Positions 26,865 through 34,727 of a DNA stretch of 45,043 bases are shown piece by piece (positions within the stretch are counted from its first letter, which is position 1; each line of letters opens with the position of its first letter). A program made the position numbers and the translations under genes. This stretch comes from a virus. The notes below the pieces were generated by a model. That model ran no database searches and was not told the DNA's origin. It saw only the letters and a program-made list of their open reading frames with translations. The stretch covers positions 1 through 45,043 of IMG/VR virus record IMGVR_UViG_3300042350_003251, one strand, 5' to 3'.

Positions 26865-29159
26865 CTATCTCATTTCACGTTCAACTTTTCTTATCAAATC
26901 AGCCATGCTTTCGCCGCCTGTGTATTGATCAAAACTCTCCTGCCGTGTTTTCTTCCCATAGTATTCCTGCTTCATCTTAAGGTAGGCGATCTGAAAACCG
27001 GGCAATAAACTCATTGTTAAATCTGCCTTAGTTCGCTGCTTTGGGTCAACGTCAAATACAAGTAAGTCGTCAACAGTTTCTTCAAATGGTATTCGCTCCA
27101 TTTGATTGGCAATATTAAAATCCCATCCCTGATACAAAATATCTTCTCCATTTATAAAGCGTGCCAAGTTGTTAATCAAATGCTCAATATTTTCAGCGCC
27201 TACAACCAGTCCGTATCGGCCAAAGTCTGAATCGGAAATCGTATCGGTGTGCGGGTCTTTAAACTCATAAGCTTTATAAAGAAATTTCTCATACCCCCGT
27301 TTTCGGAAGTAGTCGGCAATATCCGCTACGTTACCCTCAATTGCCAGACGCATTGAAAAGAAGTGGCAAGCCATCAGAATGTCTTCATAGAACTCATCCA
27401 TAATTTTTGGACGGGCTTTATACTTCAGGAATAGGCTTGGCGTCGGATAATAATCACTCCTTGTCTTCCCTCCGGCAACATATTTGGATTCCTCATTATC
27501 TATGTTAAAAAAGAAAATACCATGAGCGGCCCCTTTTGACGCCCGTTTCATATCCACTACAATTCCTTTTTTGTACGGGTCAAGGCTTATGCATCCTAAA
27601 TGGTGGTTTAACGGGATGGCTGTGCCAGCATCAAATCTTACCCGATTGGCTTCGTCAGGACTGGAGAAGAAAAAACTACATTCAAATTTCCCGTTCTTGT
27701 TTGGCACCCATTTAACAATACGCTTGGTGAAGTGATCATGCCACATAAAATCTCCCTTTTGACAAAGGTTTTCGTGGAGTAAATTATTGGATTTAATATT
27801 CATCTGAGCGGCTGTTAGCTTCTCAACATGAAACATTTGAACCTCACTCTGGATTAGGAATGGATCATTAATTGAAAGTGGGAATAGCTTTTTAAGCTTG
27901 TAGTATTCAGCCCAGTTCTCAGAAGAAGCAGCGTGTTCTAGTTGTTCAACAATATGTTGATGCGCACCGATGTAACGTGAAAGCCCGGGGTATTTTTCTT
28001 TTAGAAACACTAATTGATCCGGTGTCGGATCGTAAATAATTGGCTCTCCGTAGCGGCCAATAAATCCTTCTAATCGATATGTGCATGGGGTAAAGAAGGT
28101 TCGTAGTCCAGTGGATGTAGACTGCCTCATTTCGCTCCACGTATGTTGCCTTGAAAGCGTTACCAGCTTCTTTGCAATGTTGGTTGTTTTCTCATCTCCC
28201 CCTGACGTAGATGGAATAAAAATATTCCCCACTTTCACTCGCCCCGCACCTTGGGATAAACACTGCCGGTGAACAGAAAGCCACTCAAATAAATCGATTG
28301 GGAGTTTCAAAAACTCATCGGCCATAATCCGACGCATCTTCTTACCATCAAAAGACTTCATGGTAGTGGATGTGTAAAATATGTGGGAGTTTAGGCTTGT
28401 GGTGGCAGACTCAATGATTTTGCGTTTATCTTTTGTTCCTCTGGTATAAGATGAAAACAACACCTCCTTCCCGTCAGGTTTGGCGTTGTGTTTTGGTTGT
28501 AGCCAAATAGGAACTTTTAAAAATGCATTCACCCCAATTTGCTTGAAAGATTTCTCTGCATCATGTTCGGTGAAGTTGGTATGCCCACAAAGAAGGTTTT
28601 GGTCTGTTTGAGCCTCCAAGAATAATTCAGCCCATCCATCTACGGTGGCACCTGCTCGTCGGTGCTTTAATTCAATTACCCCAAATTCGGTTTGGGAAAT
28701 ATCGACATTCCATTTGAATATCCATTTCCACATATCCCATTCACGGTATTCTTTTTTACCATCCTCTGTTTCGGCTCCTATGTTCCAATAATTGAGGATG
28801 AAATAAAGGTAGCCATGAATCCAATATGGCACCCCATAAATCATCACCCAAACTCCTGTGACAAATATTTTTTGCTTCTCCTGCATTACAAAAGCAAGTT
28901 GTTGAGAAGTAAGTGCAATTTCATCCAACCCTTTTACATAATCAATTTTGTCCATGTAGGATGGGATGATGGTCTTTCGAAACCATTGTTCTTTTTTGGG
29001 TAAATTCCAATTCTCTACCTCCTCAATATCTTCTGGCAATAACGGGGTGTAGCAATCAAATTCAGATATGTTTTTCCACATCCGACCTTTTTTGATGGAC
29101 ACTCCTTCTGGAAGGGAAATGGTTTCATACCATTTTGAGTCTCTTTTTTTTATCGCCAC
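26865..29159 (-). CDS. terL: Terminase large subunit
   Basis: The 764-aa protein is the DNA-packaging ATPase/nuclease. Seen: GYLYFILNYWNIG (about 115-127), shared with large terminases of Bacteroidota podoviruses; a Walker A-like KHRRAGATV (about 163-171), where Arg-rich variants are usual in terminases; a Walker B-like RIMADEF (about 278-284) with the catalytic Glu; and a nuclease domain starting at CISLDPYKKG (about 520-529), followed by the acidic residues LAIEGN (about 600) and VDDLLVFDVD (about 700). Length and order fit the two-domain enzyme. Its start lies 35 nt inside the end of the upstream 582-aa gene. No clear small subunit was found; the 191-aa gene at 30854-31429 is a weak candidate. 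Confidence 0.85.
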   Translation of the reverse strand: MAIKKRDSKWYETISLPEGVSIKKGRMWKNISEFDCYTPLLPEDIEEVENWNLPKKEQWFRKTIIPSYMDKIDYVKGLDEIALTSQQLAFVMQEKQKIFVTGVWVMIYGVPYWIHGYLYFILNYWNIGAETEDGKKEYREWDMWKWIFKWNVDISQTEFGVIELKHRRAGATVDGWAELFLEAQTDQNLLCGHTNFTEHDAEKSFKQIGVNAFLKVPIWLQPKHNAKPDGKEVLFSSYTRGTKDKRKIIESATTSLNSHIFYTSTTMKSFDGKKMRRIMADEFLKLPIDLFEWLSVHRQCLSQGAGRVKVGNIFIPSTSGGDEKTTNIAKKLVTLSRQHTWSEMRQSTSTGLRTFFTPCTYRLEGFIGRYGEPIIYDPTPDQLVFLKEKYPGLSRYIGAHQHIVEQLEHAASSENWAEYYKLKKLFPLSINDPFLIQSEVQMFHVEKLTAAQMNIKSNNLLHENLCQKGDFMWHDHFTKRIVKWVPNKNGKFECSFFFSSPDEANRVRFDAGTAIPLNHHLGCISLDPYKKGIVVDMKRASKGAAHGIFFFNIDNEESKYVAGGKTRSDYYPTPSLFLKYKARPKIMDEFYEDILMACHFFSMRLAIEGNVADIADYFRKRGYEKFLYKAYEFKDPHTDTISDSDFGRYGLVVGAENIEHLINNLARFINGEDILYQGWDFNIANQMERIPFEETVDDLLVFDVDPKQRTKADLTMSLLPGFQIAYLKMKQEYYGKKTRQESFDQYTGGESMADLIRKVEREMR

Positions 29160-30873
29160 GTTTCAGTATTTTATGTTTTCGATTTTCGGATATTCTAGTC
29201 TTACAGCCAATAGGAAACTTCACTTCTTGGTTATGGTAATAAAGCTTTTGATCTCCAAAACCAATTGGCCTGCAAAGCCATTGGGTGCGTTCCCCTGTAT
29301 TGTAGTCTATCAAAATTGCATCCACAAAATCATGCGTGACAAAAAGCTTGGTCAAGGTTGAATCGCCGCATTTATCCCACCATGTTAGCAACCCATCAAA
29401 AGCAAGGCTTATCCCTTTGGTTAAGAGATGAGGAATGTAAGAGGCCCATATAAACCCTTCTACACGCCACAAAGAGCAAAGCATAATAGCGGCAGGATAT
29501 TCATCAAATGGCATATCGTAATCAACCCTCACTGTTATCTTTTTCTGTTCGGCATAGGTGGCAAGAAATGAAATCATGTGTGGTAGGTTCTCCCAGTCTT
29601 TTGCGCTTTTGATTGAAATGACTATAAAGTCAAAAAATAAGTCCCCATAGACAGTTCTCATGTGCTGAATAAAAAAGAATGCATAGTCCCTGTCCATGTT
29701 GAGAAGCACTCCAAACTTTGTGATGGTAAAAGTTTTTTTAAGTTTCTCAAACAACTTTGAACACATTGCCGCAGCTTCAAAAGGGTCGTCAAGAGGAAAG
29801 TAATCTTCCATGATAAACCCATCCATATAGTTGATTCCAGACTTCTTACGATTGGTCATGGGAAATTCGTCCGGCATTACAATTTCAGTTGTCACATCAA
29901 CCTTTCTTGCCATTACTCCGCATTTACGGCATCCCCATCTGGCTATGTATTCATAGACAATCATGTAGGTGCTGTCAAAATTAGCTTTGATTTTTTCGGG
30001 CCAATTATAAAAGCTTCCATAGCAATGGTAGTATTGCCCGGGCAATCGTGCGCCTTTAAACTGACTGTCCAACATCACAGGTATTTTATCTCCCTCAACA
30101 AAAGCAGGATCAACCCGTATCCCTAGTGGAGATACAGTTTTGGCGACGTCTACATCAACCTGAGACCGCTGAAAGTTATTGAGCAACATATGAGGAGGAA
30201 GATGGTCAATAGGGCTAAACACCCTAGCCATACCCATCATATGTGCCATGCCTTTTACTGGAGCGTCTGGGATTTTATGATGAAATGCAATGGTGTTTTC
30301 GCCATGAAGAATTTCAAAAACCATATACGGCACTTGAGTATATGGCCCAATTTCAATTAGAAGTAAATTGCCTTGCCCAATGTTTTCATCAAATCTATAG
30401 CTATCGGCAATTGTTTCATTATTCTCTTCCCCTAGATAAAGCACTTCCTTCAAATCCTTATCTAATTTATCCCCATATCTAACCTTGAGCCATCCTGCCC
30501 CTTCTGGCTCTGCTTTATGAAAGGTGGAGAATTGCAAGCTTTTTACATTAACTCGTCTGGATAGGTGAATGGCAAATATTGCTGTTTTATGGCCTGTCAC
30601 CATAGATGGTTTTAAGTCTGGTGGCATTCCAGAATAGCCATACATATATTTGAAAGGTTCATAAATATCCCCTTCAACATCCCATGCATATACTTGATCT
30701 CTGGATAGGAGAACTGTATAACAATCATTCCTCACCGCATTTACTTCGGTTGTGATGTAAGGAGAGGAAACCCAACTATTCTTTTCGGTTTGTCGATTCA
30801 CTCGCCATGGACCCACCTCTCCAAAGCATATGCGTCCATTGAGTTCGTGTTCTCTATTTCTTGGAAATGGCAT
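29125..30873 (-). CDS. Unknown protein, 582 aa, upstream of terminase
   Basis: No family recognised. It looks two-part: a beta-rich N-terminal region (1-190) with many aromatic and Gly turns, and an alpha/beta C-terminal region (about 330-560). A single CxxC (WGCRKCGVMARK, about 312-323) lies between them. The last 30 residues are strongly basic (HKILKRGDKKKRLKMV). There is no signal peptide or membrane segment. It overlaps the 191-aa gene upstream by 20 nt and TerL downstream by 35 nt, so it is part of the packaging operon. A large gene immediately before TerL is unusual; a packaging accessory factor or virion protein is possible. Confidence 0.6.
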   Translation of the reverse strand: MPFPRNREHELNGRICFGEVGPWRVNRQTEKNSWVSSPYITTEVNAVRNDCYTVLLSRDQVYAWDVEGDIYEPFKYMYGYSGMPPDLKPSMVTGHKTAIFAIHLSRRVNVKSLQFSTFHKAEPEGAGWLKVRYGDKLDKDLKEVLYLGEENNETIADSYRFDENIGQGNLLLIEIGPYTQVPYMVFEILHGENTIAFHHKIPDAPVKGMAHMMGMARVFSPIDHLPPHMLLNNFQRSQVDVDVAKTVSPLGIRVDPAFVEGDKIPVMLDSQFKGARLPGQYYHCYGSFYNWPEKIKANFDSTYMIVYEYIARWGCRKCGVMARKVDVTTEIVMPDEFPMTNRKKSGINYMDGFIMEDYFPLDDPFEAAAMCSKLFEKLKKTFTITKFGVLLNMDRDYAFFFIQHMRTVYGDLFFDFIVISIKSAKDWENLPHMISFLATYAEQKKITVRVDYDMPFDEYPAAIMLCSLWRVEGFIWASYIPHLLTKGISLAFDGLLTWWDKCGDSTLTKLFVTHDFVDAILIDYNTGERTQWLCRPIGFGDQKLYYHNQEVKFPIGCKTRISENRKHKILKRGDKKKRLKMV

Positions 30874-31429
30874 TGCGTTTATGGTCTTTTATCATGGCAA
30901 CCGTGGCAAGATCAGTAGACGTTTTAGTAGAAAGCAATAAAGCAAACGCATCTTTTGCTTCTGGATTGTTGAAAAAAAGCTTGTTCTCAAGACGCATTAA
31001 TTCGTCTCTTAATAAATTGCTTTTGATAAACATATCAATTTTTTTCACGCCAACAGTATGTCGGTCTGTATCATCAGTGGTATCTTCTTCTTTGACTTGC
31101 TCCCCGATAATTGCCATGTTGTTGATTAGAAGCTGACGCCCTTGAATATAGGCAAGCAAATCAAAGCTTAGGTGTTCGGCAATCCATTCGCATTGCAACT
31201 GAATTACTTCTGAGTCAATGAGGGTTTCAATTTCTTTCCGGTATCCATCATCTTCCAGTTTCATTGCTGTCTGCGGCAGAAAACCACAATGAATAAGCCC
31301 TTGAATTTGGAGCCTTAGCAATTCTGATGGGGTGTTTGACGGCTGGTAATTACCGTAGGTAGCCTCAAAATACTGGCACCAATCTTCTTTTCCAACGTGG
31401 GCCGCAAGGAATGATTCTTTGGTTGTCAT
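30854..31429 (-). CDS. Unknown helical protein, 191 aa (weak terminase small subunit candidate)
   Basis: The protein is almost wholly helical and acidic in the middle (VKEEDTTDDTDRHT, about 112-125), with a basic C-terminus (KDHKRNAISKK). It overlaps the GroES-like gene upstream as ATGA and the 582-aa gene downstream by 20 nt. Small terminase subunits have this size and a helical make-up and lie upstream of TerL, but no helix-turn-helix was convincing and another gene intervenes. The small-subunit idea is a position-based guess only. Confidence 0.5.
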   Translation of the reverse strand: MTTKESFLAAHVGKEDWCQYFEATYGNYQPSNTPSELLRLQIQGLIHCGFLPQTAMKLEDDGYRKEIETLIDSEVIQLQCEWIAEHLSFDLLAYIQGRQLLINNMAIIGEQVKEEDTTDDTDRHTVGVKKIDMFIKSNLLRDELMRLENKLFFNNPEAKDAFALLLSTKTSTDLATVAMIKDHKRNAISKK

Positions 31430-32220
31430 ATGTTTGAAACGATTGGCATGAAATCATAATTATTGGACGCTTTAAATTCCACCGGCTTCTCTGGTTTGAA
31501 GAAGGAAATCAGCGACAGCTTACTAACCCATCGAAGACTTCGTGGCAGAGTTTCGCTTGGGGTAAGGCCCACATACTCCCAATCAAAAACCATATATCCA
31601 ACGTGTCCAAATGTTGCCAATAGAACCTCATTAGGATATCCCACCTGCACAAACGGAACCGTTCTGGAATCGTACTCTTCATCCGGAAAAGTGTCGGCAT
31701 GAAATTTTGAAATATTAAGTCCTACATCATAGGCTTGCCGATTGTTCAATACATGACCAAATACCCGATGCCCATAAGTTTCAATGCGTCCGTTTTTCAC
31801 CACGCATAAAATGTCGGATGGCTTGCAAAGGAAGTATTTGTGATCGGGCTTTGAATTAGGAACAAGGTTTGCATCCACGGGATACTCATAAACATTGTTC
31901 TGAAAAGCAATCACGTCGCCAATTTCTAATCGGATGGGCAATGATGCTTCGTAGTGGGTGTAGCCGCTGTTGTCGATATACACGGCATCTGAAGGCCGGT
32001 ATTGAGAAGCAGTAGTTTTTGAAACGGGGATGGGTGGACCGTATGGTTTGTCTGGCAAAAGCGCAACACGGGCAATGTAAACATTTGACTGATTGGCCCA
32101 TAGCGTTTCAGTTAGTTCGTCTGGGCGCTGTGTCGGGGCTTCTAAATCAAGGGTGCCATAGGTGATTTTATCCCGCTGCTTTGTCCTCACTTCAATAACG
32201 CAACCTGCAAATAATCTCAT
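31426..32220 (-). CDS. GroES-like (co-chaperonin-fold) protein, 264 aa
   Basis: Start 32220 (MRLFAGCVIEV) was preferred over an ATG at 32271, because the longer form would be read through a terminator. Residues 98-142 read as a co-chaperonin C-terminal half: LEIGDVIAFQN (compare VGDRVLF of GroES), a variable loop, then HKYFLCKPSDILCVVKNG (compare GEEYLILREDDILAVV). The N-terminus has CVIEVRTKQ, comparable to the first GroES strand. Phage co-chaperonins such as T4 gp31 replace GroES in capsid folding, which would fit the neighbouring head genes. It is longer than GroES (about 95 aa), with an unknown 120-residue C-terminal extension. Similarity is by eye; a beta-barrel structural protein is the alternative. 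Confidence 0.45.
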   Translation of the reverse strand: MRLFAGCVIEVRTKQRDKITYGTLDLEAPTQRPDELTETLWANQSNVYIARVALLPDKPYGPPIPVSKTTASQYRPSDAVYIDNSGYTHYEASLPIRLEIGDVIAFQNNVYEYPVDANLVPNSKPDHKYFLCKPSDILCVVKNGRIETYGHRVFGHVLNNRQAYDVGLNISKFHADTFPDEEYDSRTVPFVQVGYPNEVLLATFGHVGYMVFDWEYVGLTPSETLPRSLRWVSKLSLISFFKPEKPVEFKASNNYDFMPIVSNI

Positions 32221-32235
32221 ATTGTAAAGAAAAGA

Positions 32236-32243
32236 CAAAATTA
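32236..32243 (-). promoter_or_regulatory. Possible -7 promoter element (TAATTTTG)
   Basis: The minus strand reads TAATTTTG, an exact TAnnTTTG match, downstream of the terminator at 32259-32287 and about 15 nt before the GroES-like start. No TTG at the usual spacing was found, so this half-site alone is weak. Confidence 0.3.
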
Positions 32244-32258
32244 TGAAACTATTTGACA

Positions 32259-32287
32259 ATAAAAAAGGCAACCGGTTAGGGCTGCCC
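32259..32287 (-). terminator. Rho-independent terminator
   Basis: On the minus strand GGCAGCC (32286-32280), a 6-nt loop and GGTTGCC (32273-32267) form a 7-bp stem with one G-U pair, followed by six T (32266-32261). It lies about 25 nt after the stop of the 202-aa gene. Confidence 0.8.
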
Positions 32288-32311
32288 TCTTATTGTTTGA
32301 CCCGACTAGTC

Positions 32312-32920
32312 TTATTCGGGAAGTGTGTTTAATAAAGTGCGAATATCTTGAGGTAAATCAAAACTGAATAATTGAAAATTATCGGAGGTAAAAAATGTAA
32401 TTACACTGCCTGTTTGAATCCCTGAATTATTCATATTTTGCCTTGGACTTGTAGCGTAAGGCCATGGGAAATCTGCTTGCATAACATGATACTCTCCTCG
32501 CATTGAAATTAATTTTTCAGTAGGAGAAGAAACAAAAGAAATACCAGACACAGGGCTTCCTTGCCCCGCAAGTAATAGTCTTATAACTCCATCTGTTTTT
32601 GCATTAGATTCAGGAATTGTGTTAAAAAAGTTATAAGCTTTTGTAATAGTGCTTGCTCCAGCGCCTGAAACATCTATCAACATTTGAGTTCTTTGCAAAT
32701 CAGCCCCACTATTTAGATATGTCAACAAATACCCATCTATGGGACTTACTGGTGAAATTTCAGGGACAATAAAATTAGCAGTCTCAATCATAAATGTTTG
32801 ATTAAGATTGACAGGAATTTCACGGATACCATTCCACGGGATTGGTGAAACCGGAACTCCCAATACAGGATTCCCAACACCATAGAAATAAGGATTTACT
32901 GCGTTTTGAACGTATGCCAT
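32312..32920 (-). CDS. Putative virion protein, 202 aa, separate transcription unit
   Basis: A beta-rich protein with few charges and many Pro, Gly, Ser and Asn (for example NPVLGVPVSPIPWNGIREIPVNLNQ, split here: Pro-rich 15-30, then strand-like). The composition resembles phage decoration or fibre-type structural proteins. It is bracketed by its own promoter (32949-32977) and a strong terminator (32259-32287), which suggests high and separately tuned expression, as for an abundant virion protein. There are no catalytic motifs, signal peptide or membrane segments. No family identified. Confidence 0.5.
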   Translation of the reverse strand: MAYVQNAVNPYFYGVGNPVLGVPVSPIPWNGIREIPVNLNQTFMIETANFIVPEISPVSPIDGYLLTYLNSGADLQRTQMLIDVSGAGASTITKAYNFFNTIPESNAKTDGVIRLLLAGQGSPVSGISFVSSPTEKLISMRGEYHVMQADFPWPYATSPRQNMNNSGIQTGSVITFFTSDNFQLFSFDLPQDIRTLLNTLPE

Positions 32921-32948
32921 GATTTTTTGTTATTTTGAATGGAAAGTC

Positions 32949-32977
32949 CAAATATAAATAAACTTGAAACAATCAAA
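32949..32977 (-). promoter_or_regulatory. Bacteroidota-type promoter for the 202-aa gene
   Basis: The minus strand has TTTG (32977-32974), 17 nt, then TATATTTG (32956-32949), matching -33 TTTG and -7 TAnnTTTG. The expected start of transcription is near 32945, giving a leader of about 25 nt before ATG 32920. The surrounding sequence is AT-rich. Confidence 0.5.
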
Positions 32978-32987
32978 ACAATCTTTT

Positions 32988-33479
32988 TTAAATTCCCAAC
33001 AACGCTTTCTTTACCCGTTCCTGTGCCGCAATGGCGTCTTGCTCTGTGCGGAATACGTTGCCGAAGTCGTACCACGCTGTATAAAATATATCATTATCCC
33101 AACGGAAAAAATCAATCTGACCATTATGAGAAATATACCAACACTTCTCCCCCACCTTCGGCTTCCACCGCTCGACGGGCTTCACCACCACATGATCCGT
33201 GATGTTGTCGACTGGAGCCAGAAACACTTCGCCTTTCGTGTTGCCAATAGGAATCCTACACCCTATTACACCAAACCCGTTGTCCACTTTGTCGAGTTCC
33301 GTCTCAAAGAAAGACTTCTCGTTTTTGGCCCTCCACGTCTCGTCTACGTTTAAAAGTAGCTGAAAAACGGCTTGGTGATACGAATCCGTTTCACGATCCA
33401 TTCTATTGCGGTACTCCGCCTTGAGTGCCTCCATCCCTTGGGAAAGAGCCTTTGTTTTGAATTGTTGTTCTTCTGTCAT
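32988..33479 (-). CDS. Unknown protein, 163 aa, with GNVFRTEQDA C-terminal motif
   Basis: The C-terminal 60 residues read as a small beta unit: PKVGEKCWYISHNGQID, then W-x-N-D, then DFGNVFRTEQDAIAAQERVKK. I recall similar endings (P-x-x-G-x-x-[YW]-[YW] ... GN-[VIC]-F-x-T-x-x-x-A) in many uncharacterised phage proteins. The N-terminus is helical and charged. It begins the stretch of small accessory genes running back to 35492. Function unknown. Confidence 0.6.
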   Translation of the reverse strand: MTEEQQFKTKALSQGMEALKAEYRNRMDRETDSYHQAVFQLLLNVDETWRAKNEKSFFETELDKVDNGFGVIGCRIPIGNTKGEVFLAPVDNITDHVVVKPVERWKPKVGEKCWYISHNGQIDFFRWDNDIFYTAWYDFGNVFRTEQDAIAAQERVKKALLGI

Positions 33480-33491
33480 GATGTTGCAATA

Positions 33492-33692
33492 TTATATTCG
33501 ATGTCCCATGTTCCCCACTTTCTTTCGACCAGCCCACGGATTTGTCGGTCGAGGGTCAAAGTTCCGGTAACCAAGCACCCGCAATTCGTCGCACTTAGCA
33601 CGACAACCAGCTTCAGACAGGTTCTTCACTGTTAGATTCGGCAAGTGTTTAGTTCCCTTCGGACCTTTGGCGTAGAGTGTGTATGTGGTCAT
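33492..33692 (-). CDS. Small basic protein, 66 aa, unknown
   Basis: A basic 66-residue protein with beta-alpha-beta character: strand MTTYTLYAKG, helix about 26-40 with two Cys (CRAKCDE), then a Gly/Pro/Arg-rich tail ending GNMGHRI. It starts 3 nt after the stop of the 80-aa gene and ends 12 nt before the 163-aa gene. This tight spacing supports it as a real gene. No family recognised. Confidence 0.5.
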   Translation of the reverse strand: MTTYTLYAKGPKGTKHLPNLTVKNLSEAGCRAKCDELRVLGYRNFDPRPTNPWAGRKKVGNMGHRI

Positions 33693-33695
33693 GGA

Positions 33696-33938
33696 TTAAT
33701 CGAAAAACTCTTCACACCATATGGGCGTCTTTTCTCCCACATAAGCGCCACTTACGTTAAAACTCATGTGGTCAATGGCTTCATCTTCAGTCATTTCACG
33801 CTTTAAAATCTCAATGCACTTGTTCACTGAGTATATCAGCCGCATTGAAGAAGTATCAACTCCTATGACGGCTTCATCAAATCCGTCTGCTATAAGGAAC
33901 TCTTCATCTGGGAGACCCGCTAAAATTTTGTCAAGCAT
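33696..33938 (-). CDS. Conserved phage protein, 80 aa, GAYVGEKTPIW motif
   Basis: The pattern DEAVIGVD...RLIYSVNKCIEILKREM...EAIDHMSFNVSGAYVGEKTPIW is one I recall from many small conserved phage proteins of unknown function; its C-terminal FN-x-x-GAYVGE-x-TPI is the most recognisable part. It is acidic with no signal peptide. It is packed 3 nt before the next gene in the accessory cluster. No biochemical role is known to me. Confidence 0.65.
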   Translation of the reverse strand: MLDKILAGLPDEEFLIADGFDEAVIGVDTSSMRLIYSVNKCIEILKREMTEDEAIDHMSFNVSGAYVGEKTPIWCEEFFD

Positions 33939-33960
33939 ATTTGTTAAAAATTAATGTGTT

Positions 33961-34185
33961 TTATCTCGGTATTGCAATTCTAATGTACTCGTTGCCCAGT
34001 CTTCTTTCCACAAACCCCTCTAGCACGCCCAATGCAGACAACACCTTGGCATTGTGAACCCGATGCTCATACGGCAGGCGTTCTTCTAACACCCAGACGG
34101 GGTTGAGTTCACGGGACGCCTTGGTGAGTTCCGCTTTCGGTTTGAGCGATGCGGCTAGAGTTTGAAGGAGTGGTAGGTGGTTCAT
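33961..34185 (-). CDS. Small basic protein, 74 aa, unknown
   Basis: Start ATG 34185 (MNHLPLLQTLAASLKPKAEL) was chosen because it directly follows the terminator at 34186-34210; a longer reading from 34341 would run antiphase through the SSB-like gene and the terminator. The protein has helix-rich segments and a winged-like end (VLSALGVLEGFVERRLGNEYIRI). The LEGFVERR-x-G-N-E-Y-I-R-I ending resembles the wing of a winged-helix fold, so DNA binding is possible but unproven. Confidence 0.45.
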   Translation of the reverse strand: MNHLPLLQTLAASLKPKAELTKASRELNPVWVLEERLPYEHRVHNAKVLSALGVLEGFVERRLGNEYIRIAIPR

Positions 34186-34210
34186 AAAAAAAGGCCCGTT
34201 TTCAGGGCCG
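34186..34210 (-). terminator. Rho-independent terminator after SSB-like gene
   Basis: On the minus strand GGCCC (34209-34205), a 7-nt loop and GGGCC (34197-34193) are followed by seven T (34192-34186). It begins 8 nt after the stop of the SSB-like gene and touches the next start codon. Confidence 0.75.
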
Positions 34211-34217
34211 TTGTAAA

Positions 34218-34580
34218 TTAGAATGGCAAATCGCTTTGGTTGCTGATGTCTGGAACAAACGATGGCGTTGGTGCCGGTGCCGCTTGTTGTGGCGGTAGCG
34301 TTGCGCCTTGTGGTGCTGATGATGCTCCTTCTTTCTTCCAAGCACGAATTTCATTATAAAATTTACCATTGTATTCCGATGTTTTAGTTTCGAAATGGAT
34401 GGTACAAACTTCTCCCAGCGTCACGGGAACTTTGTCATTCCATACCTCAAAGCACAATGACTTTGGATATTTGTCAGCTTCTTCTGTAATCACAAACGAT
34501 TGTTTTGACCACGTCCCACCATCTTTTTTTGTACCAGACACAACCGGTAATTCGTGTGTAATTTTTCCCTTGATTTCCAT
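34218..34580 (-). CDS. SSB-like single-stranded DNA-binding protein (DUF3127 type)
   Basis: The 120-aa protein starts MEIKGKITHELPVVSGTKKDGGTWSKQ and continues with FEVWNDKV and GEVCTIHFETKTSEYNGKFYNEIRAWK, the strand order of the Bacteroidota DUF3127 (OB-fold, SSB-like) family. Residues about 85-114 are a Gln/Ala/Pro linker, and the last residues, SDLPF, form an acidic SSB-type tip that in cellular SSB recruits replication and repair partners. It is expressed from its own promoter (34608-34637) and followed by a terminator. It probably coats single-stranded DNA during replication by the primase-helicase encoded upstream. Confidence 0.78.
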   Translation of the reverse strand: MEIKGKITHELPVVSGTKKDGGTWSKQSFVITEEADKYPKSLCFEVWNDKVPVTLGEVCTIHFETKTSEYNGKFYNEIRAWKKEGASSAPQGATLPPQQAAPAPTPSFVPDISNQSDLPF

Positions 34581-34607
34581 GCTTACCTTGTTTTTTTATT
34601 TAGAATT

Positions 34608-34637
34608 CAAAGATACCACTTGCCACAAGTAGGGCAA
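34608..34637 (-). promoter_or_regulatory. SSB-gene promoter with overlapping inverted repeat
   Basis: The minus strand has TTG (34637-34635), 19 nt, then TATCTTTG (34615-34608), an excellent Bacteroidota promoter. CTTGCC and GGCAAG (8 nt apart) form an inverted repeat that overlaps the -33 element and the spacer, so it may be an operator. The leader to ATG 34580 is about 20 nt. Confidence 0.6.
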
Positions 34638-34670
34638 GGAGTTTTCGACGAAATGGCGTTATTTCCCCAC

Positions 34671-34702
34671 AAAAAAGCCCCCATCAAAGACAAGGGCGTT
34701 TT
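34671..34702 (-). terminator. Rho-independent terminator, possibly bidirectional
   Basis: On the minus strand GCCCTTGTC (34697-34689), a 3-nt loop and GATGGGGGC (34685-34677) form a 9-bp stem with three G-U pairs, followed by six T (34676-34671). A T run also follows on the plus strand. It ends the unit that finishes at 34728. Confidence 0.65.
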
Positions 34703-34727
34703 TCAAATTGTTAACCATAAAAAAAAC

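Noticed and set aside
30854-31429. A confident small terminase subunit
   Set aside because: Size and position fit only loosely, no HTH was convincing, and a 582-aa gene intervenes before TerL.
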